DNA of 64,000 nt from Geminicoccaceae bacterium (GTDB lineage: Bacteria; Pseudomonadota; Alphaproteobacteria; Geminicoccales; Geminicoccaceae), in contig JACKIM010000002.1 in assembly GCA_020638465.1 (NCBI GenBank), positions 1 to 64,000 on the forward strand. The letters are read 5' to 3'. The stretch's first letter is position 1. Each line of letters begins with the position of its first letter. Made by a program: the position numbers and the translations under genes. The notes below the pieces were generated by a model. That model made no database searches. It saw only the letters and a program-made list of their open reading frames with translations, and was not told the origin of the DNA. This document shows, in pieces, positions 1 to 7,842 of this stretch.

Positions 1-153
1 AAATGCCTCGATCCCGTGCGTTTCGTTCGTCGTCTCTCCGTTCGATCTGTTGATAAACCGAACGTCGCCCGACAGGCAGTCGAGCATCGCCTGAACATTC
101 ATCCTGTTGTAGGCGTCGATATACCGGGCAATAATCGTCGGCACAGAATCCAT
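1..153 (-). CDS. NTF2-like/SnoaL-like protein, 5' part only (runs off window)
   Basis: An open frame on the minus strand starts with ATG at 153 and stays open for 51 codons to the first base of the window, so only the N-terminus is present. An excellent ribosome binding site (GGAGG, bases 164-168) lies 10 bases upstream of the ATG. The translation contains IIARYIDAYNRMNVQAML and later NGETTNETHGIEAF. This is the pattern of the first helices and strand of small NTF2-like (SnoaL or DUF4440 type) proteins, which are about 120-150 residues long and of mixed or unknown function. The family call rests on pattern only. The gene is divergent to the truncated trbG and is probably not part of the conjugation module. 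Confidence 0.6.
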   Translation of the reverse strand, partial: MDSVPTIIARYIDAYNRMNVQAMLDCLSGDVRFINRSNGETTNETHGIEAF

Positions 154-177
154 TCTGTCGATTCCTCCTTACTGATC

Positions 178-1164
178 CTGAAGTCGCTAACCTATGCGAT
201 TTTTGCGACGGCGTTTGCAATTACTTTGGCAGGCTGCGCCACCAACCGGACGCCGCAATTCAGCTACGATGCAAGCGTGCCGCCGCTGCCGACCGTGCAG
301 GCGGCAGCAGCCGACAACACGCCCCGGCCGTTGCATACGCCACCGGCATGGACCGTCGCACGCGGCGGCACGGCTGCCGGCACGCCGACCGGCCGCGTCG
401 AGAACGCCAATGCAGCCGCTCGCGTCGAGCCGCGCCGCGAAGGTTACTACAACGCCATCCAGATTTATCCGTGGTCGGAAGGCGCGCTCTATCAGGTCTA
501 TGCCGCAGTCGGGCAGATCACGACGATCGCGCTGGAGCCGGGCGAGAGCCTGACAGGCGCGGGGCCGATTGCGGCGGGCGACACCGCCCGCTGGATCATC
601 GGCGACACCGAGAGCGGCAGCGGCGCAAACCGCCGTGTCCATATTCTCGTGAAGCCGACGCGGCCGGACATTTCGACCAACCTTGTCGTCACCACCGACC
701 GGCGCACCTACATGCTCGAGCTGCGCGCGCGGGAATCGCTCTACATGCCCGCCGTGGCATGGGCCTATCCCGCAACGCCGGGCCAGCGCCAGACCGTTCC
801 GGCCGCGCCGATCATCCCGGCCGAGGCGGCGCGGAACTATCGCTACGGATTGCAGGTGCAGGGCGACAGCCCGCCGTGGCGGCCCGTCTCCGTCTTCGAC
901 GATGGCCGCCGCGTCTATGTCGTCTTCCCGGCCGGGATCGTGCAGGGCGAAATGCCGCCGATCTTCGTGCTTGGCGCGAACGGCGAGCCGCAAATCGTCA
1001 ATTCCCGCATCCACCAGAACGTCCTGATCGTGGACCGCCTGTTCGGCGCGGCCGAGCTGCGCCTTGGCAGCGGCAACCGCCAGCAGGTCGTCAGGATCGT
1101 CCGCACCAACCCGACGCAGGCCGCAGCAGAACCAGCCAGCACGACCACGGGAGGATCGTCCTAA
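178..1164 (+). CDS. trbG: TrbG/VirB9-family conjugative transfer protein, 5' end disturbed
   Basis: TrbG (VirB9 family) forms part of the outer-membrane ring of a type IV secretion channel used for conjugation. The protein opens with a lipoprotein signal ending in a lipobox (LAGC, about residues 17-20). It then has a low-complexity linker and the VirB9 domain: YYNAIQIYPWSEGALYQVYA, DTARWIIGDTESGSG, RTYMLELRA, and a C-terminal PPWRPVSVFDDG...FPAGIVQGEMPP stretch. Length (about 328 residues) is normal. The expected first codon before KSLTYAIFATAF is CTG (178-180), not ATG, and no ribosome binding site precedes it. The only upstream in-frame start is GTG at 16, which would add 55 residues antisense to the NTF2-like gene. 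The 5' end was therefore probably lost at an insertion or deletion junction near 155-178. The stop overlaps the trbI start (TAATG). Confidence 0.8.
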   Translation: MKSLTYAIFATAFAITLAGCATNRTPQFSYDASVPPLPTVQAAAADNTPRPLHTPPAWTVARGGTAAGTPTGRVENANAAARVEPRREGYYNAIQIYPWSEGALYQVYAAVGQITTIALEPGESLTGAGPIAAGDTARWIIGDTESGSGANRRVHILVKPTRPDISTNLVVTTDRRTYMLELRARESLYMPAVAWAYPATPGQRQTVPAAPIIPAEAARNYRYGLQVQGDSPPWRPVSVFDDGRRVYVVFPAGIVQGEMPPIFVLGANGEPQIVNSRIHQNVLIVDRLFGAAELRLGSGNRQQVVRIVRTNPTQAAAEPASTTTGGSS

Positions 1165-2291
1165 TGAGCGATACCAATACCGCAGCCCCCATGCGCCTGC
1201 GCGCTGAATCGCCCCGCGTCACCCGCCTGTCGCGCAAGATGCTGGCAGGCGTCGGCGCGGTCGCCTTGCTCGGCATCGGCGGCGCGCTGATCTACGCACT
1301 CCAGACCCGCGACGCAGGGCCGGGAGGCGAAGAACTCTATTCGACCAACAACCGGCAAACTGCCGATGGGCTGGCGGGCCTGCCGAGCGACTATAGCGGG
1401 CCGGTCCTCGGGCCGGCATTGCCGGGCGACCTCGGCCGCCCGATCCTCGACGCGCAGAACCGGGGACAACCAGTCGTGCCGCCCGTCATGGCGACGCCCG
1501 CCGTCGATCCAGAGGAAGAACGCCGCCGCGCCGAGGAAGAAGCCGCGCGCTTGAGCAATGTGTTCTTCCAATCCGGCCCGCGCACGGGAGCGCCGGCAGG
1601 GACGGCCATCCCCAGCCTTGCCAGTCTCGGCCTCGGCGGACAGCCCGCGACGCAGGATCGGCACACGGCTTTCCTCAATGGACCCGTGGACCGGCAGACG
1701 GTCGCGGCGGATCGGGTGACGCCACCGGCCTCGCCCTGGATATTGCAAGCCGGAGCCGTGATCCCGGCCGCGCTCATCACCGGCATCCGCTCGGACCTGC
1801 CGGGCCAGATCACCGCGCAGGTGACGGAGAATGTCTATGACAGCCCCACCGGCAGCCTGCTCCTGATCCCGCAGGGAACGCGCATCATCGGCCAGTATGA
1901 TGACGGCGTGACCTTCGGCCAGCGCCGCGTCCTGCTGGTGTGGAATCGCCTGATCCTGCCGGGCGGCCGTTCCATCGTCCTTGAGCGCCTGCCGGGTGCG
2001 GACGCCAGCGGCTACGCCGGGCTTGAGGATGGCGTCGATTATCATTGGTGGGATCTGATGAAGGCCGCAGGGCTGTCCACGCTGCTCGCGGTCGGAACCG
2101 AACTTGCCACCAGCGACGAGGACCGGCTTATCCGGGCTATCCGAGACGGGGCGCAGGATACCGTCAATCAGGCGGGCCAGCAGATCGTCCAGCGTCAGTT
2201 GCAGGTCGCGCCCACGCTGACCATCCGGCCGGGCTTCCCGGTCAGGATCATCGTTACCCGCGACCTTGTATTCGAGCCGGCAGGAGGTTGA
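1164..2291 (+). CDS. trbI: TrbI/VirB10-family conjugative transfer protein
   Basis: TrbI (VirB10 family) spans the inner membrane and periplasm and links the energised inner-membrane complex of a type IV secretion system to the outer-membrane ring. The 375-residue protein has a short cytoplasmic head, one membrane segment at about residues 27-46, a proline- and glutamate-rich periplasmic linker, and the VirB10 C-terminal domain. That domain is recognised by WILQAGAVIPAALITGIRSD, YDSPTGSLLLIPQGTRIIGQ and ILPGGRSIVLERLPG. The ATG overlaps the trbG stop by one base, which suggests translational coupling. The gene itself looks intact. Upstream genes of the trb operon (trbB, C, D, E, J, L, F) are absent, so the secretion system cannot be complete here. 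Confidence 0.9.
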   Translation: MSDTNTAAPMRLRAESPRVTRLSRKMLAGVGAVALLGIGGALIYALQTRDAGPGGEELYSTNNRQTADGLAGLPSDYSGPVLGPALPGDLGRPILDAQNRGQPVVPPVMATPAVDPEEERRRAEEEAARLSNVFFQSGPRTGAPAGTAIPSLASLGLGGQPATQDRHTAFLNGPVDRQTVAADRVTPPASPWILQAGAVIPAALITGIRSDLPGQITAQVTENVYDSPTGSLLLIPQGTRIIGQYDDGVTFGQRRVLLVWNRLILPGGRSIVLERLPGADASGYAGLEDGVDYHWWDLMKAAGLSTLLAVGTELATSDEDRLIRAIRDGAQDTVNQAGQQIVQRQLQVAPTLTIRPGFPVRIIVTRDLVFEPAGG

Positions 2292-2293
2292 CC

Positions 2294-2516
2294 ATGACCA
2301 AAGCTGAAACTCGGCCCGCTGCCCGACGACAAGCCCGTGAAGATCACCATGGAGCTGCCCGCGCCGCTCCACCGCGATCTGGCCGCCTATGCCGAGGTGC
2401 TGGCCCGCCAGAGCGGCCAGCCCGTCGCCGATCCCGTCAGGCTCATCGTGCCCATGCTGGAGCGGTTCATCGCCACGGATCGCGGCTTCGCCAAGGCACG
2501 GCGAGCCGCCAACTGA
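2294..2516 (+). pseudogene. DUF2274 protein, frameshifted at codon 3
   Basis: DUF2274 proteins are roughly 70-residue proteins that commonly follow trbI in alphaproteobacterial conjugation operons; their function is unknown. The ATG at 2294 lies two bases after the trbI stop behind AGGAGGTTGACC, a good ribosome binding site. The interval is 223 bases, one more than a multiple of three. Removing one A from the AAA run at about 2299-2301 restores a frame that reads MTKLKLGPLPDDKPVKITME, the usual family start. The rest, from 2349 (ATG) to the stop at 2514, is open in the restored frame (MELPAPLHRDLAAYAEVLAR and onward). This is either a real single-base insertion in a decaying element or a sequencing error. 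A shortened 55-residue product from 2349 remains possible. Confidence 0.7.
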
Positions 2517-2654
2517 ATCCCATCCCGGCAGGGGTGCCGCCAGCGCATAGGCGCAAATGCGGCACGCTACAGGCCGGCGACCTCACTCCATGGTTCGCAT
2601 AGTTTCGGGGACCTCCAGTTGCCCGGAATCCCGTCGAACATGGCAAGCGAGATT

Positions 2655-2933
2655 ATGAATATGAGTGATCCGACATACGCGCTGGGTAAACGGACGATTC
2701 GCAGGCATCAGCTTCGGGAACTCGTTCCCCTTGCCGACACGACAATCTACGACATGGAGCAACGGGGCGAATTTCCCCAGCGGTTCTATTTGACGGCCCG
2801 GTGTGTGGTTTGGGACCTCGCCGAAGTGGAGGCTTGGCTTGAAGAACGTCGCCAAGCTTCCAGAGAGAAAGCTATCAGGCGCGCGCCGTCGCCCGATGTG
2901 AAGCTCAGGAAATTCCGGCCCGTCAAACGCTAG
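2655..2933 (+). CDS. AlpA-family DNA-binding regulator
   Basis: This small winged-helix/MerR-like protein resembles phage P4 AlpA, which activates excision or integrase genes of integrative elements. Recognisable parts are KRTIRRHQLRELVPLADTTI, the turn IYDMEQRGEFPQRFYL, and VVWDLAEVEAWLEERRQ, followed by a basic tail. The start is uncertain: ATG at 2655 is used here, while ATG at 2640 and TTG at 2619 are in frame and none has a strong ribosome binding site. The gene is convergent with the integrase, and the two coding regions overlap by 11 bases (2923-2933). The context strongly supports a role in controlling element excision. Confidence 0.8.
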   Translation: MNMSDPTYALGKRTIRRHQLRELVPLADTTIYDMEQRGEFPQRFYLTARCVVWDLAEVEAWLEERRQASREKAIRRAPSPDVKLRKFRPVKR

Positions 2934-4179
2934 GTTCAGGCACCAACAGGTCCATTGACGGCGGATACAGCGTCGGCGCGTATTTCTGGCCCGCCACCCA
3001 AGCGTCCACAAGGTTCGCCCATTCCTGCATCATATGGCGGCGCTGGTGCTCGTATTCCGCCTTGTTGTAGATGCCACGGGACGAGCGGCCATCCTCATGT
3101 GCCAAACACTTTTCGATCCAGTCACTATTGAAGCCCAGCTCGTTCAGGAGCGTAGAGCCTGTTCGGCGCAGATCGTGAACAGTGAAAGGTTCGAGCGGCA
3201 AGCCCTCCTTCTTCGCCCGCGCCACGACAGCGGTGGTTATACGGTTGAAGGTCGCCCTCGACATGGGAGCATCCGCATCGTAGCGCGATGGCAGCAGATA
3301 TTTGGAATTGCCGGCGCAGGTCTTGAGCGCAATGAGAATGTCGATTGCTTGCTGCGCGAGATAGACGTTGTGCGCTTTGGATCGCTTCATCCGCTCCTTC
3401 GGGATCGACCAGACTGCGTTCTCGAAATCGACCTCATCCCAAGTCGCGTCCTGCAACTCGCTCTTTCTGACCATGGTGAGCAGGAACAGCTTCATTCCGA
3501 GCCGGATTGTCGGCAGCGTTGGCACATGCTCAAGCTGGCCCAACATGACCCGGATTTCAGCAGGCGATAGTGAGCGGTCTTTGGGAACAAAGGTTGCGAT
3601 AGATGCAGGCCCGACCTCATCGGCCGGATTTGCCACCTTTTCCCCGTGCAGGATTGCGAAGGCATAAACGAGCTTCACAATGTCGCGGACGTGAACGGCG
3701 GTGGCCGGTGCTCCACGCCCCTTCACCTTTGCACACATCGCGCGCAGATCGTCGGAGCTGATTTCCGTCAGCAGCCGGTTCCGAAAGGTCGGCAGAATGT
3801 CCCGCTCATAGATCGAGCGACGCATCGCACGGGTGCTGTCCGCCATCCGCGCCTCCTGCAACCAGCGTTCGCCGAACTCGCCGAAGCTCTTTGCCTCCTT
3901 GATACGGCGCTTCTCACGTTGCTTCTCGCGCGCGGGCGACCGCCCTTCCGCGATAGCCCGCTGCGCATCGATCAACTGCTCGCGCGCCCGCGCCAGAGAT
4001 AGGCCGGCTGCACCGTATCGACCCAGCGTCAACGTTTCCCGCCGCCCATTGAGGCGGTAGTCATACCGAAACACGACCGCCCCCGAGGGATTGACCGCGA
4101 CATACATACCGTCACGGTCAGCGACCTTATACAATTTATCCTTTGGTTTCAGAGCTTTGATGCCCGCGTCAGTCAGCAT
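2923..4179 (-). CDS. P4-like tyrosine integrase of an integrative element
   Basis: This is a site-specific tyrosine recombinase that integrates and excises a mobile element. It has 418 residues, normal for the family. The N-terminal arm-binding domain (DUF4102 type) begins LTDAGIKALKPKDKLYKVAD and includes LTLGRYGAAGLSLARAREQ. A SAM-like core-binding domain covers about residues 97-195. The catalytic domain carries Arg238 (TMVRKSEL), probably Lys263, His335 and Arg338 (HDLRRTGST), His361 (LAHE) and the nucleophile Tyr371 (GIYNKAEY). All key residues are present, so the enzyme looks functional. It starts 320 bases from the 3' end of guaA, a known integration target for such elements. The gap between them contains five 11-bp repeats that could be its arm-type binding sites. 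Confidence 0.93.
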   Translation of the reverse strand: MLTDAGIKALKPKDKLYKVADRDGMYVAVNPSGAVVFRYDYRLNGRRETLTLGRYGAAGLSLARAREQLIDAQRAIAEGRSPAREKQREKRRIKEAKSFGEFGERWLQEARMADSTRAMRRSIYERDILPTFRNRLLTEISSDDLRAMCAKVKGRGAPATAVHVRDIVKLVYAFAILHGEKVANPADEVGPASIATFVPKDRSLSPAEIRVMLGQLEHVPTLPTIRLGMKLFLLTMVRKSELQDATWDEVDFENAVWSIPKERMKRSKAHNVYLAQQAIDILIALKTCAGNSKYLLPSRYDADAPMSRATFNRITTAVVARAKKEGLPLEPFTVHDLRRTGSTLLNELGFNSDWIEKCLAHEDGRSSRGIYNKAEYEHQRRHMMQEWANLVDAWVAGQKYAPTLYPPSMDLLVPEPSV

Positions 4180-4223
4180 TTTGACCCTCCAAGACCGTCC
4201 AAAAACGTCAGAAAGCAGCCAAT

Positions 4224-4383
4224 TATACCGTCAGGCCAAAATCAGCCTTCCTGATCGGTAAATTCACCTTTATTCTCAATGGAATAAGGTCAAAAAATAT
4301 ACCGTCAGAAGCTCTCTTGCCCCTGACGGTATATGTGATTTCCGAATGTGACAAGTTTCGCCATACCGTCACCTATACCGTCA
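4224..4383. repeat. Five copies of TATACCGTCA(G) between integrase and guaA
   Basis: The 319-base gap between the integrase start and the guaA stop is AT-rich compared with its surroundings and has no gene. It holds TATACCGTCAG at 4224-4234 and 4298-4308, the same sequence inverted at 4323-4333, ATACCGTCAC at 4363-4372, and TATACCGTCA at 4374-4383. A weaker relative (ACGTCAG) lies near 4205. Position next to the integrase start and the presumed attachment site suggests arm-type integrase sites or excisionase/regulator sites. Integrase autoregulation is an alternative. The repeats are directly visible; the role is inference. Confidence 0.75.
4298..4333. promoter_or_regulatory. Perfect 11-bp inverted pair of the ACCGTCA repeat
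   Basis: TATACCGTCAG (4298-4308) and CTGACGGTATA (4323-4333) form a perfect inverted repeat with a 14-base spacer. It lies about 120 bases upstream of the integrase start, in the expected promoter region of that gene. It could bind a dimeric regulator such as AlpA or the integrase. As RNA it could form a hairpin, but it has no U-run on either strand. Confidence 0.5.
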
Positions 4384-4498
4384 TTTGCGAGGCTTACACG
4401 ACAATAGACCGCGATAGATGGTGACAAAATTATATAATGATTTCAGTTATTTATGTGCGGGGATCGGCGGTAATCGGCGGCGTTCGGATAGGCCCGAA

Positions 4499-4525
4499 TT
4501 ATTCCCACTCTATCGTTCCGGGTGG
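4499..4525. other. Presumed attachment site at the guaA 3' end
   Basis: The last codons of guaA (reading ...GTIEWE and stop on the minus strand) lie directly beside the integrase module. Integration into the 3' end of guaA, restoring the end of the gene, is a well-known habit of genomic islands with P4-like integrases. The second, matching att copy is not seen in this window. The bases at the trbG/NTF2-like junction (150-180) do not match it, so the far end is outside the window or was deleted. The exact core length cannot be fixed from one copy. Confidence 0.45.
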
Positions 4526-6034
4526 TTTGCTGGTGTAGTCGTAGGTGACACGGTTGATGCCCTTGACCCGATTGACGATGCGGGTGGCGACGCGGGTTAG
4601 GAAGGCGGGCTCGAAGGGATAGACATCGGCGGTCATTCCGTCGGTGGACGTGACAGCACGCAGGGCGCAGACCGCTTCATAGGTCCGCCCGTCGCCCATC
4701 ACGCCCACGGTGTTGACCGGCAGCAGCACGGCGAAAGCCTGCCAGATCTCATCGTAGAGGCCGGCCTTGCGGATCTCTTCCAGGTAAATCGCGTCCGCCT
4801 CCTGAAGTATGGCCACCCTTTCCCTGGTGACTTCCCCCAGAATGCGTATGCCCAGTCCCGGTCCGGGGAAGGGGTGCCGGCCGACGAAGGCTTCGGTGAG
4901 GCAGAGTTCCCGGCCCAACTCGCGAACCTCGTCCTTGAACAGTTCGCGCAAGGGTTCCACCAGCTTCATGTTCATGCGCTCGGGCAGGCCGCCGACATTG
5001 TGGTGCGACTTGATGGTGACCGAAGGCCCGCGGAAGGAAACGCTTTCGATGACATCGGGGTAGAGGGTGCCCTGGGCGAGGAAATCGGCACCGCCGATCT
5101 TCTTCGCCTCGGCCTCGAAAACGTCGATGAAGGCACCGCCTATGATCTTGCGCTTTTTTTCGGGGTCGCTCACTCCCTGAAGCTTGTCGAGGAACAGGCG
5201 GCCGGCATCGACGTGGATGAGCCGGATATTGTAGTGATCGCGGAAAAGCGACACAACCTCGTTGGCCTCATTCTTGCGCAGGAGACCCGTATCGACGAAT
5301 ACGCAGGTGAGGTTCTCCTCGATGGCTTCATGAACGAGCAAGGCTGCCACCGAACTGTCAACGCCGCCGGACAACCCGCAAATGACCTTTTTCTGGCCCA
5401 CTTGCCGACGGATCCGGTCGACGGCCTGGTCACGATAGGCGTCCATCGTCCAGTCTCCGGACAAGCCCGCGACCTTGAAGCAGAAGTTTGCGAGGATCTC
5501 CCGGCCGAGTTCGGTATGATGGACCTCGGGATGAAACTGAACGCCATAAATCCGCCGTGCCGGATCGGCTATCGCCGCGAATGGGGACGAGGGGCTGGCC
5601 GCCGACACGTGGAAGCCCTCGGGCAGGGCGGTGATCTTGTCACCATGGCTCATCCAGACGTGCGACCGGCCGCTGAGTCCCTCAAAGAGACCGCTCGGGT
5701 CGATGATGTCGATTTCCGCCCGGCCGAATTCCCGCTCGTGGCTGCTTTCCACCGAACCGCCGAGCATTTGGCAGATGACCTGCTCGCCATAACAGATGCC
5801 AAGGACCGGCCTGCACATCGAAAACAGCGCTGCCGGCGGCATGGGGGCCTCGGTTTCATGACTGGATGCCGGACCACCGGACAGGATGATCGCTGCCGGG
5901 TTGAATTGGCGAATGGTGTCGATACCGATGGTGCAGGGGAGAATTTCGCAATAGATCTTGAGCTCGCGCAGCCGTCGGGCGATGAGCTGGGTCACTTGCG
6001 AGCCGAAATCGACAATGAGCACGCGCTCTGGCAT
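4499..6034 (-). CDS. guaA: GMP synthase (glutamine-hydrolysing)
   Basis: This enzyme converts XMP, ATP and glutamine to GMP in the cytoplasm, the last step of de novo guanine nucleotide synthesis. It has 511 residues, the usual bacterial length. The N-terminal class I glutamine amidotransferase domain has LSGGP (51-55), nucleophile Cys81 in GICYGEQ, and the His168/Glu170 pair in VQFHPE. The ATP pyrophosphatase domain has the P-loop SGGVDSS (222-228). The C-terminal dimerisation domain ends in the typical GTIEWE. The start is the ATG giving MPERVLIVDFGSQ. The 3' end appears to serve as the insertion target of the element to its left. The last residues read normally, so the insertion did not change the protein. 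Confidence 0.98.
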   Translation of the reverse strand: MPERVLIVDFGSQVTQLIARRLRELKIYCEILPCTIGIDTIRQFNPAAIILSGGPASSHETEAPMPPAALFSMCRPVLGICYGEQVICQMLGGSVESSHEREFGRAEIDIIDPSGLFEGLSGRSHVWMSHGDKITALPEGFHVSAASPSSPFAAIADPARRIYGVQFHPEVHHTELGREILANFCFKVAGLSGDWTMDAYRDQAVDRIRRQVGQKKVICGLSGGVDSSVAALLVHEAIEENLTCVFVDTGLLRKNEANEVVSLFRDHYNIRLIHVDAGRLFLDKLQGVSDPEKKRKIIGGAFIDVFEAEAKKIGGADFLAQGTLYPDVIESVSFRGPSVTIKSHHNVGGLPERMNMKLVEPLRELFKDEVRELGRELCLTEAFVGRHPFPGPGLGIRILGEVTRERVAILQEADAIYLEEIRKAGLYDEIWQAFAVLLPVNTVGVMGDGRTYEAVCALRAVTSTDGMTADVYPFEPAFLTRVATRIVNRVKGINRVTYDYTSKPPGTIEWE

Positions 6035-6241
6035 GGCGATGATCCCTGGAGGTCGGAGGGCTTTTCAAGGGCGATGCAACTGCTGGCGGCGGTCATAGCC
6101 CCGCTATTCGCGCGCCACAAGCAGGGTGGCCGGCAAGGCTCGCAGGGCGGGCGAATCGCAATGGAATCCACAAACGAGTTGGCATGCTCGCTGCCTATGA
6201 TATATGCAGCGCCCAATCAGGCCGATCTGCTGCGGCGGGAC

Positions 6242-6326
6242 GCGGGTGTGGTGGAACTGGTAGACACGCAGGATTTAGGTTCCTGTGGCGAAAGCCGTGG
6301 GGGTTCGAGTCCCTTCACCCGCACCA
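6242..6326 (+). tRNA. tRNA-Leu, anticodon TAG
   Basis: The 85-base sequence folds as a class II tRNA. The acceptor stem GCGGGTG (6242-6248) pairs with CACCCGC (6316-6322), followed by A and an encoded CCA (6324-6326). The anticodon stem CAGGA/TCCTG encloses TTTAGGT, giving anticodon TAG, which reads CUA and by wobble other CUN leucine codons. A long variable arm (TGGCGAAAGCCGT) and the T loop GGTTCGAGTCC are present. It lies alone between guaA and tig on the plus strand. Confidence 0.95.
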
Positions 6327-6424
6327 GCCCTCGATACTCCCGCAGTGATGGATCGGACTCGTGAAGGGAATGCGCCGTGGCGAGGGTACCGTTGCGGCTA
6401 CACCAGCAATCGAGGCTTTAGGGA

Positions 6425-7789
6425 ATGCAGGTCACGGAAGTTGCGGCCGAAGGGCTCAAGCGGGAATACAAGGTCACGGTCGCAGCCAGCGAGATCGAGG
6501 ATCGGGTCCAGAGCCGGCTCAAAAAGCTCGCCAAAACGGCGAAAATCCCCGGTTTTCGTCCTGGCAAGGTGCCGGTATCGCTGTTGCGCAAGCAATATGG
6601 CCGTTCGGTCATGGGCGAAGTTCTCGAGCAGGCCGTAGATGAAGGCAGTCGGCGTGCCATCAGCGACAATGCGCTGAAGCCCGCGCTGCGGCCGAAGGTC
6701 GAGGTAACGTCTTTCAATGACGGTGCCGATCTCGAATTCAGGATGGATGTCGAGATCCTGCCGGAAGTTCCGTCGGTGGATCCCGCCTCGCTGATCCTGA
6801 CCCGCCAGGTTACGGAAGTCTCCGAGGATCAGCTCGCGAAAAGCCTCGACAACCTCGCCCGCGTGCGGCGCCAGTACAAGGCCGTGGAAACGCCGCGTCC
6901 GTCGGCGAAGGACGACCAGATCGTCATTGATTTCGTCGGCACGGTCGACGGTGTGGAATTTGATGGCGGCAAGGCCGAGGATTTCGAACTTGACCTTGGT
7001 GCCGGACGGATGATTCCGGGGTTCGAGGATCAACTCGTCGGCAAGAATGTCGACGAGGATGTGACGGTCGATGTGACATTTCCCGAAGAATACGGTGCGG
7101 AGCATCTGGCAGGGAAGCCCGCGAGCTTTGCCGTCAAGGTCAAGGAGATCCGCGAAGCTGCTCCCGTCGTGATTGATGATGAGCTGGCCAAGCAGTTCGG
7201 CGCCGATACCCTCGATGAATTGAAGACCCGCCTCAAGGAGCGCATCGGCAGCGAGTTCGCGCAGGCCAGCAGGAGCAAGCTGAAGCGGCAGCTTCTTGAT
7301 CGGCTTGCCGAGCAGTTCGATTTCGAGGTGCCTCAGGGTATGGTCGATCTTGAGTTCGAGGCTATCTGGACTCAGCTCGAAGAAGAGATGAAGCGCACTG
7401 GTCAGAATTTCGGTGACGGGGAGCAATCCGAGGAAGAAACGCGCAAGGAATATCGCTCGATCGCCGAGCGTCGCGTGCGTCTGGGATTGATCCTGTCCGA
7501 CGTCGGAACGAAGAATGACGTCAAGGTGGAACCCCAGGAGCTCCAGCGGGCGCTTGTCGAACAGGCTCGCGCCTATCCTGGGAAGGAGCGGGAGGTATTC
7601 GATTACTTCCGCAACAACGCCGCAGCGCTGGAACAGCTTCGTGCGCCCATTTTCGAAGACAAGGTCGTCGATTACATGATCGAACGGGCTTCGGTTACCG
7701 ACGAGAATGTGTCGGCCGAGGAACTGATGCGCGATCCCGATGACGAGGAAACGCCTGCCGATCGCAAGGATGGGGAAGACAAGGAGTAA
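6425..7789 (+). CDS. tig: Trigger factor, ribosome-associated chaperone/PPIase
   Basis: Trigger factor binds the ribosome exit tunnel and protects nascent chains; its middle domain is an FKBP-type prolyl isomerase. The 454-residue protein begins MQVTEVAAEGLKREYKVTV. It has the ribosome-binding signature GFRPGKVP in the N-terminal domain, an FKBP domain around residues 155-245 (DQIVIDFVGTVDGVEFDGGK, VTFPEEYGAEHLAGKPASF), and a long helical C-terminal substrate-binding domain with an acidic tail. It is the first gene of the conserved tig-clpP-clpX-lon block, with clpP following after 53 bases. No unusual features were seen. Confidence 0.97.
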   Translation: MQVTEVAAEGLKREYKVTVAASEIEDRVQSRLKKLAKTAKIPGFRPGKVPVSLLRKQYGRSVMGEVLEQAVDEGSRRAISDNALKPALRPKVEVTSFNDGADLEFRMDVEILPEVPSVDPASLILTRQVTEVSEDQLAKSLDNLARVRRQYKAVETPRPSAKDDQIVIDFVGTVDGVEFDGGKAEDFELDLGAGRMIPGFEDQLVGKNVDEDVTVDVTFPEEYGAEHLAGKPASFAVKVKEIREAAPVVIDDELAKQFGADTLDELKTRLKERIGSEFAQASRSKLKRQLLDRLAEQFDFEVPQGMVDLEFEAIWTQLEEEMKRTGQNFGDGEQSEEETRKEYRSIAERRVRLGLILSDVGTKNDVKVEPQELQRALVEQARAYPGKEREVFDYFRNNAAALEQLRAPIFEDKVVDYMIERASVTDENVSAEELMRDPDDEETPADRKDGEDKE

Positions 7790-7842
7790 TCCTGCGCCCC
7801 GCGCCGGAGATCGGATGTTGAGGAAAACAGGCAGGAGTTGCT

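Noticed and set aside
16..177. N-terminal extension of trbG from GTG 16
   Set aside because: It is antisense to the NTF2-like gene, which has a better ribosome binding site and family-like sequence; it precedes a standard lipoprotein signal.
150..180. Left att site matching the guaA 3' end
   Set aside because: The bases do not resemble the guaA terminal sequence, so this junction is not a simple attachment site.
4874..6364. A 496-codon plus-strand frame over guaA and the tRNA
   Set aside because: It runs through the complete guaA gene and the tRNA-Leu on the same DNA; no family match.
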